A stretch of DNA of 64,000 nucleotides, from the NCBI GenBank assembly GCA_038521825.1, contig JBCBKL010000014.1, positions 1 through 64,000 on the forward strand. The letters are read 5' to 3'. The notes beneath the pieces were generated by a model, which did no database searches, had not been told where the DNA came from, and worked only from the letters and a program-made list of their open reading frames with translations. The translations under genes were made by a program, and so were the position numbers. Source of the DNA: JBCBKL01 sp038521825 (GTDB lineage Bacteria > Pseudomonadota > Alphaproteobacteria > Rhodobacterales > Rhodobacteraceae). Positions 18,373 through 26,795 of this stretch are shown here, piece by piece; position 1 is the first letter of the stretch; the number at the start of each line of letters is the position of its first letter.

Positions 18373-19385
18373 GCCTTCAACATGTATGGACCCTAGGCAT
18401 CGCGGGGCTGGGCGTTGCGCTCTTCCATCTGCTGTTGCTGCCGCTGCCTTGGCTTCTGGGGCCAATGTTCGCCTGTCTGATTGCTGCGCTTGCCGGTCTG
18501 AATCTGAAGGCGCCAACACAGATCGGGATCCTGATGCGCACCGTTCTGGGGGTCGCCGTCGGTGCAACCATCACACCCTCCATTCTGGCCGAGCTTGGGG
18601 CGATGGTCTGGTCGCTTGCGCTGATCCCCGGCCTTATCCTTGCCTGTGGTCTTGTTGGTTGTCCCTTTTTTCGGCGCGTCTGCGGTTTTGATCCTGCGAC
18701 CAGCTACTACGGCGCGATGCCAGGCGGTTTGCAGGACATGCTGATCTTTGGTGAAGAGGCTGGTGGCTCACCTCGGGCGCTCAGCCTTTTGCACGCCACC
18801 CGCGTGCTTGTCATTGTGACTGCCCTGCCATTCCTGCTGACTTCGGTGATGGGGGCCGATTTGAGTCGCCCGCCAGGGCAGGCAGCATCGACCATCCCGA
18901 TCCATGAATTGGCCCTGATGGTCGTGATCGCCATAGCAGGCTGGCGCGGCGCCGTTGCCATCGGCCTTTTTGGCGCGACGATACTCGGGCCCATGTTTCT
19001 CGCGACCGCGGCCAGCCTGATGGATGTCATCCACCACCGCCCACCAGCCGAGGCGATCATGGCCGCTCAGTTCTTTATCGGTCTTGGTATCGGGGCGACC
19101 TATGCCGGCGTCACGGGGCGCGAAGTGCAGTCAACCGTGCTGGCCGGTCTGGGCTATGTCCTCATCATCTTTGGCATCTCGGCGGCCTTCGCCTATGTCG
19201 CGGTTCAGCTCGGCGGGATGGAAACGCTCAACGCGATCCTTGCCTTTGCACCGGGTGGTCAGGCCGAGATGACGGTTCTGGCCATCGTTGCAGGGGCCGA
19301 TGCCGCGCTGGTGGTAGCCCACCATCTTTTACGGATCGTGGTGGTGATTATCGGTGCCCCGATCTTTAGTCGATTGTTAAGGTGA
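18369..19385 (+). CDS. AbrB-family (PF05145-type) membrane protein
   Basis: Polytopic inner-membrane protein of 338 residues with about ten hydrophobic segments in two similar halves. Each half carries the family signature: GAMPGGLQDMLIFGEEAG near residue 118 and FAPGGQAEMTVLAIVAGAD near residue 295. The family is often annotated as 'ammonia monooxygenase' or AbrB regulator, but the sequence is that of a transporter-like membrane protein, and its substrate is not known. Translation is coupled to the GntR gene (ATGA overlap). Its location suggests a role in moving a carboxylate, which is inference. Confidence 0.85.
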   Translation: MSLQHVWTLGIAGLGVALFHLLLLPLPWLLGPMFACLIAALAGLNLKAPTQIGILMRTVLGVAVGATITPSILAELGAMVWSLALIPGLILACGLVGCPFFRRVCGFDPATSYYGAMPGGLQDMLIFGEEAGGSPRALSLLHATRVLVIVTALPFLLTSVMGADLSRPPGQAASTIPIHELALMVVIAIAGWRGAVAIGLFGATILGPMFLATAASLMDVIHHRPPAEAIMAAQFFIGLGIGATYAGVTGREVQSTVLAGLGYVLIIFGISAAFAYVAVQLGGMETLNAILAFAPGGQAEMTVLAIVAGADAALVVAHHLLRIVVVIIGAPIFSRLLR

Positions 19386-20351
19386 TACGACTTCGGGGTT
19401 GATCACATCGATCGGCGCGCCTTTTTCAAAGGAGTTCACCTGGTCGAAGATGTCCGAAAACTGGAGATCGAATTCGTCCTCGGTCACGTAACCGATATGG
19501 GGCGTCGCGAGCACGCGGGGGTTGGTAAGCAGCGGATGCGTGTTATCGGTCAGAGGCTCTGTATCGAACACATCCACTGCTGCAAAGCCCGGTCTTTTGT
19601 TCGCTAACGCCGCCTCGAGCACGCCGGGCGCGATCAACCCGGAACGTGACGTATTCACCAAGAGAGATCGAGGGCCCATAGCGACGAGATCCTCCGCCGT
19701 GATGATCCCCCTGGTCTCCGGTTTGAGGCGGACATGCAGGCTGATGATGTCCGATGTTGCAAAGAAACTTTGTCTGTCATCCGCAACGCGTTGCCCGTCC
19801 GCCCGTGCCCGTTCGCGACCATCGCCCGAGGCCCACCACTGAACCTGCACACCAAGCGCCTCGGCATAGCCCGCGACGGCCTTGGCAATGCGCCCGTATC
19901 CATAAAGCCCCAGCGTCTTGCCGCGCAGCGTCCGCCCGACGCCAAATTGCCATTGCCCGGTCTTCAGGCTCTCCGCCTGCTGTGGGATTTGCCGATAGCT
20001 CGCCATGATCAGCGCCAGTGTCAGCTCTGCGGCGGCGTAGGACGGCGTGTCACTGTGCATGTTCGAACAGACCATCACGCCGTTCCGGGTGCAGGCCGCG
20101 ACATCGATATGCGGATAGACACTGCGCTGGCTGATCAGTTTCAGCTTGGGAAGGCGGTTCACAAGGTCCTCGGTGATCGCTGTCCGTTCCCGGAACAAGA
20201 CAAGGCATTCTGCCTCGGCCACACGGTCGGCGAGGCGGATGGGGTCGGGTTCGTGATCGGTCCAGACGGTGACATCGTGCCCGGCAAGCTTTTCGAAACA
20301 GGGCAGGCCACGTAGTGTGTCGAACCAGTCGTCAAGAATGTGGACCTTCAC
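19377..20351 (-). CDS. D-2-hydroxyacid dehydrogenase family protein
   Basis: NAD-dependent dehydrogenase of the D-isomer 2-hydroxyacid family, 324 residues, likely cytoplasmic. The Rossmann motif is GLYGYGRIAKAVAG (about residues 149-162). The catalytic Arg lies in NTSRSGLI, the Glu in FDTEPL and the His in ATPHIGYVT. It overlaps the 79-residue gene before it by 4 bases (ATGA) and converges with the AbrB-type gene, overlapping its end by 9 bases. The substrate is unknown; the surroundings suggest a hydroxy- or keto-acid derived from a tricarboxylate. Confidence 0.88.
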   Translation of the reverse strand: MKVHILDDWFDTLRGLPCFEKLAGHDVTVWTDHEPDPIRLADRVAEAECLVLFRERTAITEDLVNRLPKLKLISQRSVYPHIDVAACTRNGVMVCSNMHSDTPSYAAAELTLALIMASYRQIPQQAESLKTGQWQFGVGRTLRGKTLGLYGYGRIAKAVAGYAEALGVQVQWWASGDGRERARADGQRVADDRQSFFATSDIISLHVRLKPETRGIITAEDLVAMGPRSLLVNTSRSGLIAPGVLEAALANKRPGFAAVDVFDTEPLTDNTHPLLTNPRVLATPHIGYVTEDEFDLQFSDIFDQVNSFEKGAPIDVINPEVVSP

Positions 20352-20587
20352 CGGCTTTCGATACCGGACATCATGGAGGGGGTGCGGGGGGTCGGCACAA
20401 AGACCGGGCTATCTAGCGCACCCAGAGCCGCCGAGACTTTCTGTCGTTCAGCCAGCAAATGGTTGAACTGCGCGTCGCAGCCGGAGATCGGCGTCGGATA
20501 ATCCCTTATCTCCGTGTTAAGAAGGGTCAGCGCCTGCGTGAGTTCAGCATGCGCGCAGATGATGCAATCTTTGTAGGGATCGGTCAT
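20348..20587 (-). CDS. Small conserved-looking protein of unknown function
   Basis: A 79-residue protein (starting MTDPYKDCIICAHAELTQAL) with a CIIC motif near residue 8 and an otherwise soluble helical composition with a proline-rich tail. I do not recognise a family. It is supported as a gene by the ATGA overlap with the downstream dehydrogenase and by a putative operator and leader just upstream. A ribosome site GGAGAC lies 7 bases before the ATG. It could bind metal through the CxxC, but that is only a possibility. Confidence 0.6.
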   Translation of the reverse strand: MTDPYKDCIICAHAELTQALTLLNTEIRDYPTPISGCDAQFNHLLAERQKVSAALGALDSPVFVPTPRTPSMMSGIESR

Positions 20588-20604
20588 ACCTAGTGTCTCC
20601 TTGG

Positions 20605-20623
20605 TTTGTATACCATTGTATAC
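20605..20623. promoter_or_regulatory. Second copy of the putative GntR operator
   Basis: TTTGTATACCATTGTATAC has the same TTTGTAT-N5-TGTATAC layout as 17677-17695, with 14 of 14 bases identical outside the spacer. It sits in the 51-base gap between the PrpF-type gene and the 79-residue gene, 18 bases before the latter's start. This suggests a separate promoter for the last two genes of this minus-strand run. Confidence 0.58.
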
Positions 20624-20638
20624 TAAATTGGCAACGAG

Positions 20639-21730
20639 TTAAATAGGCGACCATATCCGAGACGGAACAAATACCTCTCCGGCGGCGAGTTTGCGGGCAG
20701 TTCGATAAACGCCGGCGGACCTAAGGGCAAACTGATCGGCCCCAAGCCCGTAATCGACTAGAACGTCAAAGACGCCGGACGGGTGCTCCAACTTGACGGT
20801 CGCAGGGGTTGTATCCGGGCGCACCGCGAGGCCATCGGCCACCGTGCCTGGCAGCAGAACGCAAGTCGCCAGACACTGGCCGCCGGTGACCGCCATGGTC
20901 GGGTGGCAATTCCATGGCATGAAATACAGTGTCGAGACATGGCCACCCTTACGCGGCGGCGCCAGCAGGCCGACTTTAGGGATCACGGACTTTGCCACAT
21001 CGCCCATCCCCATGCGCCGGGCTGCGTCGATCCGGATCCGCTCCATCCGGTCAAGAAGGGCTGCGTTGCTATTGAGCTCAGCGGGTGTTTCAGACCCTGT
21101 CAGCCCAAGGTCCGATGACCGCGCGATAACCATCGGCATCGTCACATCAAGACAAGTGACCGCGATCCCGTCGATCACATCGATCAGGTTGCCAGTGGGC
21201 AGCATCTGACCCGTGGCGGACCCCACGACATCCATGAAACTCAATGCGATCGGGGCGCCCGTACCCGGCACGCCATCGATTGCCACGTCACCGTCATAGG
21301 CCACATTACCACCTGGTGTTTGGATCAGGGCCGAAACCCGGGCTTCGGTGTTAACAGCGCGAATCCGGACCTCGGTCACCTCGTCCTTCGGCTCGATCAA
21401 ACCCATCTCGATCGCTGCGGGGCCGACGCCCGACAGGATGTTGCCGCAGGTGGGTTTGAAGTCGACAAGGTGGTCTTCGACGCTGACTTGGGCAAAGAAG
21501 TAATCGATGTCGGCCCACTCGTCCTCGGATCGCGACAGCATCGCGGCCTTGGTTGTGACCGCTGCTCCGCCGCCAATCCCGTCGATATTCAGCGGATGGC
21601 CTGCGCCCACCATGGCGATCAAAACCTCGCTGAGCGTGTCCAGGTCCTCGGGCAGGTCGGCTCTGCGCATATAGGGGCCGCGTGATGTTCCGCCGCGCAT
21701 GAAAAGAAATGGGATACCGGTCTGGGTCAT
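20639..21730 (-). CDS. PrpF/4-oxalomesaconate tautomerase family isomerase
   Basis: Cytoplasmic isomerase of the DapF-like fold, 363 residues. Family features are MRGGTSRGPYM at the N-terminus, HPLNIDGIGGGAAVTTKAAM, the catalytic-cysteine stretch FKPTCGNILSGVGPAAIEMG and the second cysteine region NCHPTMAVTGGQCLATC. Relatives are GalD (4-oxalomesaconate tautomerase) and PrpF (2-methylaconitate isomerase, also active on aconitate). Beside tcuAB, an aconitate-type double-bond shift is plausible. ATG at 21730 overlaps the previous gene's stop by 4 bases; upstream in-frame sequence is inside that gene. Confidence 0.88.
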   Translation of the reverse strand: MTQTGIPFLFMRGGTSRGPYMRRADLPEDLDTLSEVLIAMVGAGHPLNIDGIGGGAAVTTKAAMLSRSEDEWADIDYFFAQVSVEDHLVDFKPTCGNILSGVGPAAIEMGLIEPKDEVTEVRIRAVNTEARVSALIQTPGGNVAYDGDVAIDGVPGTGAPIALSFMDVVGSATGQMLPTGNLIDVIDGIAVTCLDVTMPMVIARSSDLGLTGSETPAELNSNAALLDRMERIRIDAARRMGMGDVAKSVIPKVGLLAPPRKGGHVSTLYFMPWNCHPTMAVTGGQCLATCVLLPGTVADGLAVRPDTTPATVKLEHPSGVFDVLVDYGLGADQFALRSAGVYRTARKLAAGEVFVPSRIWSPI

Positions 21731-22773
21731 GGTGCAGTCCTTGCGATCAGGGTACAAAGATTGGTGGCAAAAGCCTGCGTGCCAAGAGTTCCCTGCAGAT
21801 CTGCCGTGCGGGTCTCTGGCTGGCGCAAGGCTTCAGTTACCGCGGTGCCGATCCGATCCGCCGCGTCTGCGGCCCCGAGATGCCGAAGCAGCATCGCCGA
21901 CGACAGGATCAGCGACACAGGATTTGCCCGATCCTGTCCGGCGATATCGGGCGCTGATCCGTGCTGCGCCTGTGCCACCGCGTTGGTCGCCCCTAGATTG
22001 AGCGAGGCGGCCAGACCCAGCCCGCCGGCCAGTTCCGAGGCAAGATCCGACAGGATGTCGCCGAACATATTGGTCGTGACAATCACGCCAAAGCGGCTTG
22101 GGTCCCTTACCAGCAATGCGGCGGCGGCATCCACTAGCACCTCGTCATATGCGATATCGGCATATTCGGCTGCCACCTTGCGCACCTCGTCAAGAAACAG
22201 ACCATCCGACAGACGCATGACGTTTGCCTTGTGCACTGCCGTGACCCGCTTTCGACCCTCTCGACGCGCAAGATCAAAGGTTGCTTGGGCGATCCGGGCT
22301 GACCCTTCGGCAGTAATCTTGCGGGTGGCCAAGGCGACGCCGGGCACGGGCATCACCTCACCACTGCCTGCGTGCATGTTGCGATCGGCGTAAAAACCCT
22401 CAAGGTTTTCCCGCATTACGACCAGATCGACGTCTTGCTGAATAGGCTTGGGCACGCCGTCAAAGCTGCGGGCCGGGCGGATATTGGCAAACAGGCCAAG
22501 ATGTTTTCGGATCACGCCCGACGGGTTCAGCCCGCCTTCGCTCAATGGTGGATAGGCATTGTGAGACACCGGACCAAGTATCACGCCATCCGCCACATCG
22601 CACAGTTCGAGGACGGCCTTGGGGATCGTAGTCCCCGCCGCTTTCAAGGCATCGAAACCGATTTTGGCCATCTCGAAACCGACGGCCTCCCCGCAGGCGG
22701 CCTGCACCACCTTTTGGGTTGCCGTCATGATCTCAGGCCCAATCCCGTCACCGGGTAGGCAAAGCAGGCGCAT
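21727..22773 (-). CDS. Isopropylmalate/isocitrate/tartrate dehydrogenase family protein
   Basis: NAD(P)-dependent beta-decarboxylating dehydrogenase, 348 residues, cytoplasmic. It opens MRLLCLPGDGIGPEIM. Substrate and metal residues lie in VVMRENLEGFYADR, in the catalytic Lys motif VHKANVMRLSDGLF and in TNMFGDILSDLASELAGGLG, and the cofactor region contains HGSAPDIAGQDRANP. The family covers 3-isopropylmalate, isocitrate, homoisocitrate and tartrate dehydrogenases. Its place between a PrpF-type isomerase and a tricarboxylate permease argues for a tricarboxylate-derived 2-hydroxyacid and against leucine synthesis. ATG at 22773 overlaps the permease stop (ATGA). Confidence 0.9.
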   Translation of the reverse strand: MRLLCLPGDGIGPEIMTATQKVVQAACGEAVGFEMAKIGFDALKAAGTTIPKAVLELCDVADGVILGPVSHNAYPPLSEGGLNPSGVIRKHLGLFANIRPARSFDGVPKPIQQDVDLVVMRENLEGFYADRNMHAGSGEVMPVPGVALATRKITAEGSARIAQATFDLARREGRKRVTAVHKANVMRLSDGLFLDEVRKVAAEYADIAYDEVLVDAAAALLVRDPSRFGVIVTTNMFGDILSDLASELAGGLGLAASLNLGATNAVAQAQHGSAPDIAGQDRANPVSLILSSAMLLRHLGAADAADRIGTAVTEALRQPETRTADLQGTLGTQAFATNLCTLIARTAP

Positions 22774-24842
22774 CAACCCCGCCCCAATGGCCAAGGAAGC
22801 GTTACGTAGCTTTGCAACAAGCCCGGTGGGAAATCACGGTTGAGCGCTCCGGCCATGACGCACATCAGCCCGATCCCGCAGGCAGCGAGGATGATTGTCC
22901 GTCGCCAACCTTCACCAGCGCGAAGGCGAAGAAAAGCAACGAGGAAGATGGAAAGCGCCAGAATGAATCCCAGCAGCGATGTCAGGATCAAGAGGCCCGC
23001 AAACCACGCCAGCGTTGACCAAAGGCCATGCTGCATCAGCTCGCCGTCGTTTTCGCGGTCGGCAAAGATCACGTGGCTTTCGGGCCGCAGCATCATCTGC
23101 ACGATCAGGATCACACAGCCGATCAGTGCAACGCCGGAAACGAAACGCGGAAAGACCCGGTCGGCGGCCGAAAAGTCGGGGATCATGGCCGTGTTGATAT
23201 AGGCCACGCCCAGATAGGCCGTAACCAGCAGCAGAAAGATCATTGGCGCGCGTTTCGAGCCTGAACCCACATCGCCCTCGGCCAGGATGTTCTTGGCCTG
23301 CCTGAGGCCCACCACTACCGAAATCACGGTGATGATCACGAGAACGATCACGATAGGGCTGAAGATATAGTCGATCCCTTCCTCGAACCCTCTGCGAAAC
23401 CGTGAACTGGCGATCTGAACAGCCTGGTTGGCGTAGTTTTCGGCCGGGCCCGACAGCACGAAGCCGATCAGGAAGGCGGGCCGCGACCAGTCGAACCGGC
23501 GCATCATGATCCCAAGCAGCCCAATTGCAAAAAGCGCCACGAGGTCCAGCAGGTTCTGCCCGGACTGGAAAGCTGCAAATGAGATAATCATGAACAGAAA
23601 CGGTGCGAGCAGCGCAAAACGGATCGTTGTGAGCTTTGCGATTGCGCCGGATGCGCCGATGCAGATCAACGTCCCGACCACGTTGGCCAAGGCCAGCAGC
23701 CACACGATCGAATAGGTGATGTTGAGGTTGTTTTTGAGCATCGAGGGTCCGACCTCGATGTTGCCTGACCCAAGTAGCGCGATGGCCCCGATGAAGATCG
23801 CCATGGACCCCGAACCTGGAATGCCGAACAGAAGGGTGGGGACAAGGCCGCCGCCTTCCTTGGCATTGTTCGAGCTTTCCGGTCCGATGACGCCCCGCAC
23901 CTCGCCCTTGCCGAATTTCGATTTGTCAGGCGTGGACTGAACGGTGTGGCCATAGGCAATCCAGTCGACCACGGATCCGCCGAGCCCGGGGATGACGCCA
24001 ACGATCACCCCGATGATCGAACACCGCACCGAGAGCCAGATATTGGCAAACCAGTCGCGCACCCCGTCAAGCCAGCCGCCGCCGAGCGTCGATCCTTCGG
24101 CTATGGCGCGGTCCTGCCGCAGCAGGGCGACGATTTCCGGGATGGCGAAGATGCCGAGACCCACGATCACCAGTTTCAGACCGTCGCCAAGATATTGATA
24201 AAGCGTGAAGCCAACGGTGCCGTTGTCCATATAGCCCCAGCTTTCCGGGACCATGCGCAGGGCGCCGGCGCTGTCGCCCTCGCCAATTGTGCCGACCATC
24301 ATGCCAAGCCCGGCCGCCACTATCCCCTTGATCGCGACACGACCTGCGAGGATCCCGACCATCGATAATCCGAAAATCGTGATCATCAACAGTTCCGGTG
24401 TGCGGAACTCCAGCACGATCGGGCGCGCGACGAGGATAAAGAGAGTGAGAAAGCTCGCTCCAACCAGCCCGCCAAAAAGGGACGAGGCAAAGGCCGCCGA
24501 TAATGCCCTGGCCGCCATCCCACGTTTCGCCATCGGAAAGCCGTCAAGAACGGTGGCCTGGGATGCGGACGAACCCGGTATGCCCATTAGGACCGAGGCG
24601 AACGTGTCGGATGTCGGAACGACCGCCACCATCCCGACCATCAGGGCAAGACCCAGAACCGGGTCCATCCCGAACATGAAGGGCAATAGCAGCGACAGTC
24701 CAGCTATTCCACCCAGCCCCGGAAAAACCCCGACGGCCAAGCCCATCACTACGCCCAGGACGAGGTAGGCGAGGACAACCGGATCGAGTATCAGCCCGAA
24801 GGCTTCGGCAAGGGCGGGCAGCGCGGTGGCGAGCAAGTCCAT
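22773..24842 (-). CDS. tctA: Fused TctA-TctB tripartite tricarboxylate transporter membrane protein
   Basis: Inner-membrane protein of 689 residues. Residues 1 to about 510 form TctA, the large permease, with the conserved GVFPGLGGIAGLSLLLP and IPGSSASQATVLDG motifs and about 12 helices. The C-terminal 150-170 residues, after a short linker, hold four hydrophobic segments characteristic of TctB, the small subunit. Most tct operons encode TctB separately, and no separate tctB is present here, so the two are fused. With TctC it imports tricarboxylates using an ion gradient. ATG at 24842 is chosen; in-frame codons to 24857 would lie in the hairpin. Confidence 0.9.
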   Translation of the reverse strand: MDLLATALPALAEAFGLILDPVVLAYLVLGVVMGLAVGVFPGLGGIAGLSLLLPFMFGMDPVLGLALMVGMVAVVPTSDTFASVLMGIPGSSASQATVLDGFPMAKRGMAARALSAAFASSLFGGLVGASFLTLFILVARPIVLEFRTPELLMITIFGLSMVGILAGRVAIKGIVAAGLGMMVGTIGEGDSAGALRMVPESWGYMDNGTVGFTLYQYLGDGLKLVIVGLGIFAIPEIVALLRQDRAIAEGSTLGGGWLDGVRDWFANIWLSVRCSIIGVIVGVIPGLGGSVVDWIAYGHTVQSTPDKSKFGKGEVRGVIGPESSNNAKEGGGLVPTLLFGIPGSGSMAIFIGAIALLGSGNIEVGPSMLKNNLNITYSIVWLLALANVVGTLICIGASGAIAKLTTIRFALLAPFLFMIISFAAFQSGQNLLDLVALFAIGLLGIMMRRFDWSRPAFLIGFVLSGPAENYANQAVQIASSRFRRGFEEGIDYIFSPIVIVLVIITVISVVVGLRQAKNILAEGDVGSGSKRAPMIFLLLVTAYLGVAYINTAMIPDFSAADRVFPRFVSGVALIGCVILIVQMMLRPESHVIFADRENDGELMQHGLWSTLAWFAGLLILTSLLGFILALSIFLVAFLRLRAGEGWRRTIILAACGIGLMCVMAGALNRDFPPGLLQSYVTLPWPLGRG

Positions 24843-24856
24843 GATGAAAGTCCCCA

Positions 24857-24885
24857 CTGGCCCTGTCCTTTGCGGGCAGGGCCAG
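24857..24885 (-). terminator. Hairpin between tctC and tctAB
   Basis: Perfect 9-bp stem (CTGGCCCTG / CAGGGCCAG) with an 11-base loop, in the 55-base gap after the tctC stop. It has no U-tract and resembles the hairpins after the other two binding-protein genes in the window. It may reduce transcription into the permease or protect the tctC message. Confidence 0.55.
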
Positions 24886-24897
24886 CGAGTGGAGGCC

Positions 24898-25995
24898 CTA
24901 GTTCAGCGAAACGCCATAGCGCTCCTGAAGCCAATTCGTAACGAAGCCCTTGGCATCGCCCGACACCTGCGTCGCGCTCACGAGCGCGCCCGCAGCCTCC
25001 CCGCCTGTCATCTGGGGATACTTGCCCAGACGCTTGGCCGAAATATCAGCGAAGTCGGCGCGTGCTTTGACGGCCTCGAAAGCAGCAGTGTAGGTCGCGA
25101 TCGCATCCGCCGATGCGCCGTTGGGTAGGAACACCATCTTCTGAGCCGGGAAGCCCGCGATGAAGAACGCTTTCCATGCATCCCACTGCGTGCCCGAAGT
25201 CTCGCAGCCTGCCGTTGCTTCGCAGACTTCCTTGAAGGTCGGCATGTCCGGGAATGTCGGATCGCGCACGATGTTGCCGTCGGCGTCCAGTGCACCCCAT
25301 GTCATCATGGGTACTGCTGTTCCGGCTTCGACCAGTGGCGTCACGCCACTGAGGTAGGATGACGATGTCTGATAGTCGATATTCGCCTCGCCCCGTTCGA
25401 ACATCAGGCGGCCGTCACCGCGACCCTTGATGCCAAATACCGGCTCGACATTCAGACCCAGCATTTCCCAGGCCAAGAGCGGCACGAGATCAAGCCGAGT
25501 GGCCCCCTGGCTGCCATAGATAAACTCGACATCCTTGAGATCATCGGCATCACCGTCGAACCGGGCTGCCAGATCAGGTGGCAGGTAGGCGACGCCGCCG
25601 GTGCCTGAGGCCAGAACGACATTCCAGTCGCCGTATTCATATTTGACCCGTGGATCGCCCAGCAAGTAGGGGAACTGCGTCGACCCTGATGAGCCAAAGA
25701 TCAGCGTGCCATCATCATACTTCTGCTGCTGGAAAAAGTTGGCGCCTTTTGTCGAGCCCGCGCCTGGCATGAACTTGACCACCACGGTGGGCTGCCCGGG
25801 CAGCGCCTCGCTCAGCAGCGGTGCATAGAAGTTCGCCCACTTGGCCGAGCCGCCCGTTTCCGAGAACGGGATGATCCATTCGACGGTTTTGCCCGCCAGA
25901 TCGATGCCGTGACCGCCGGCAAAGGTCGCTGTCGCCATACCTGCGACGGCCACCGCACCAAGTGCCGCGTCGCGCGCGGTTTTGAGTATTTGCAT
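24898..25995 (-). CDS. tctC: TctC-type tricarboxylate-binding protein
   Basis: Periplasmic binding protein of the Bug/TctC family, 365 residues. The signal peptide is MQILKTARDAALGAVAVAGM and onward, cleaved near FAG-GHG. The mature protein begins IDLAGKTVEWIIPFSETGG, the family's first strand and loop, and contains VVKFMPGAGSTKGANFF, where the ligand carboxylate usually binds. GGGAGGAAGAA directly upstream of the ATG at 25995 decides the start; in-frame codons up to 26100 lack one. It feeds TctAB and lies divergent from tctD. The ligand is probably a tricarboxylate, inferred from the surrounding genes. Confidence 0.92.
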   Translation of the reverse strand: MQILKTARDAALGAVAVAGMATATFAGGHGIDLAGKTVEWIIPFSETGGSAKWANFYAPLLSEALPGQPTVVVKFMPGAGSTKGANFFQQQKYDDGTLIFGSSGSTQFPYLLGDPRVKYEYGDWNVVLASGTGGVAYLPPDLAARFDGDADDLKDVEFIYGSQGATRLDLVPLLAWEMLGLNVEPVFGIKGRGDGRLMFERGEANIDYQTSSSYLSGVTPLVEAGTAVPMMTWGALDADGNIVRDPTFPDMPTFKEVCEATAGCETSGTQWDAWKAFFIAGFPAQKMVFLPNGASADAIATYTAAFEAVKARADFADISAKRLGKYPQMTGGEAAGALVSATQVSGDAKGFVTNWLQERYGVSLN

Positions 25996-26120
25996 TTCTT
26001 CCTCCCATATCGCATTCCGCGATCCGCTCGGATACGCGGAATCAGCTGGTTCCTTAGGCCAACTTGATGTCAGAGTGTTGACCTGCAAACCTTGCAGCAA
26101 GCTTTCAGCAGAGGAAAAAC

Positions 26121-26795
26121 GTGCGGATCGTCGTGGTCGAGGATAACGAGAACGTGGCCAAGGGCATCGCCTATCGGCTGCGCGATATTGGCTATGCCGT
26201 CGATTTGCTGCATGACGGAAACGCGGCCGATGAGTTCCTTGCTGGTGATGGCGCGGATCTTGCCGTTATCGATATCAACCTTCCCGGTCTCGATGGTCTG
26301 AGCCTTGTCCGCAAGATGCGTGCACGGGGCGATGGGCGGCCCGTCATCATGCTGACCGCGATGGCAGAGCTGGAAGACCGGGTTGCCGGTTTGGACAGTG
26401 GTGCCGACGATTACCTCGCAAAACCCTTTCAGATGGCAGAGCTCGAGGCCCGCATCAGGGCCCTTTCCCGACGGTTGCCGCAGCAAATCACCGAAATGGT
26501 CGATGTTGGCAGCCTTTCTTTCGACGCAGCCACGCGTGAAGCGCGGGTTGATGGCCGCCGGCTCGATCTGCCGCGCCGCGAATTGTCGGTGCTCGAATGT
26601 CTGGTAACCGCTGCAGGTCGGACGGTGACCAAATCCGTGCTGCTCGACAACATGTACGGGACAGGGGCTGACGTCGACGAGACTGTGGTCGAGGTCTACG
26701 TATCGCGCCTGCGCAAGCGGCTCAGGCCCCATGGTATCGAAATCAAGGTGCGGCGGGGCTTGGGCTATGTTCTGGCCGAAGCCGGTCCGGCATGA
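26121..26795 (+). CDS. tctD: OmpR-type response regulator (TctD-like)
   Basis: Two-component response regulator of 224 residues. The receiver domain (1-115) has the acidic pair at VEDNE, the phosphoacceptor Asp in LAVIDINLPGLDG (residue 51 region) and the Lys in DDYLAKPF. A winged-helix OmpR/PhoB domain follows, containing LPRRELSVLECLV and ending in VRRGLGYVLAE. The start is GTG at 26121, preceded by AGAGGA. It is divergent from tctC and overlaps the kinase gene by 4 bases. In studied systems TctD/TctE activates tct transport in response to tricarboxylates. Confidence 0.92.
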   Translation: MRIVVVEDNENVAKGIAYRLRDIGYAVDLLHDGNAADEFLAGDGADLAVIDINLPGLDGLSLVRKMRARGDGRPVIMLTAMAELEDRVAGLDSGADDYLAKPFQMAELEARIRALSRRLPQQITEMVDVGSLSFDAATREARVDGRRLDLPRRELSVLECLVTAAGRTVTKSVLLDNMYGTGADVDETVVEVYVSRLRKRLRPHGIEIKVRRGLGYVLAEAGPA

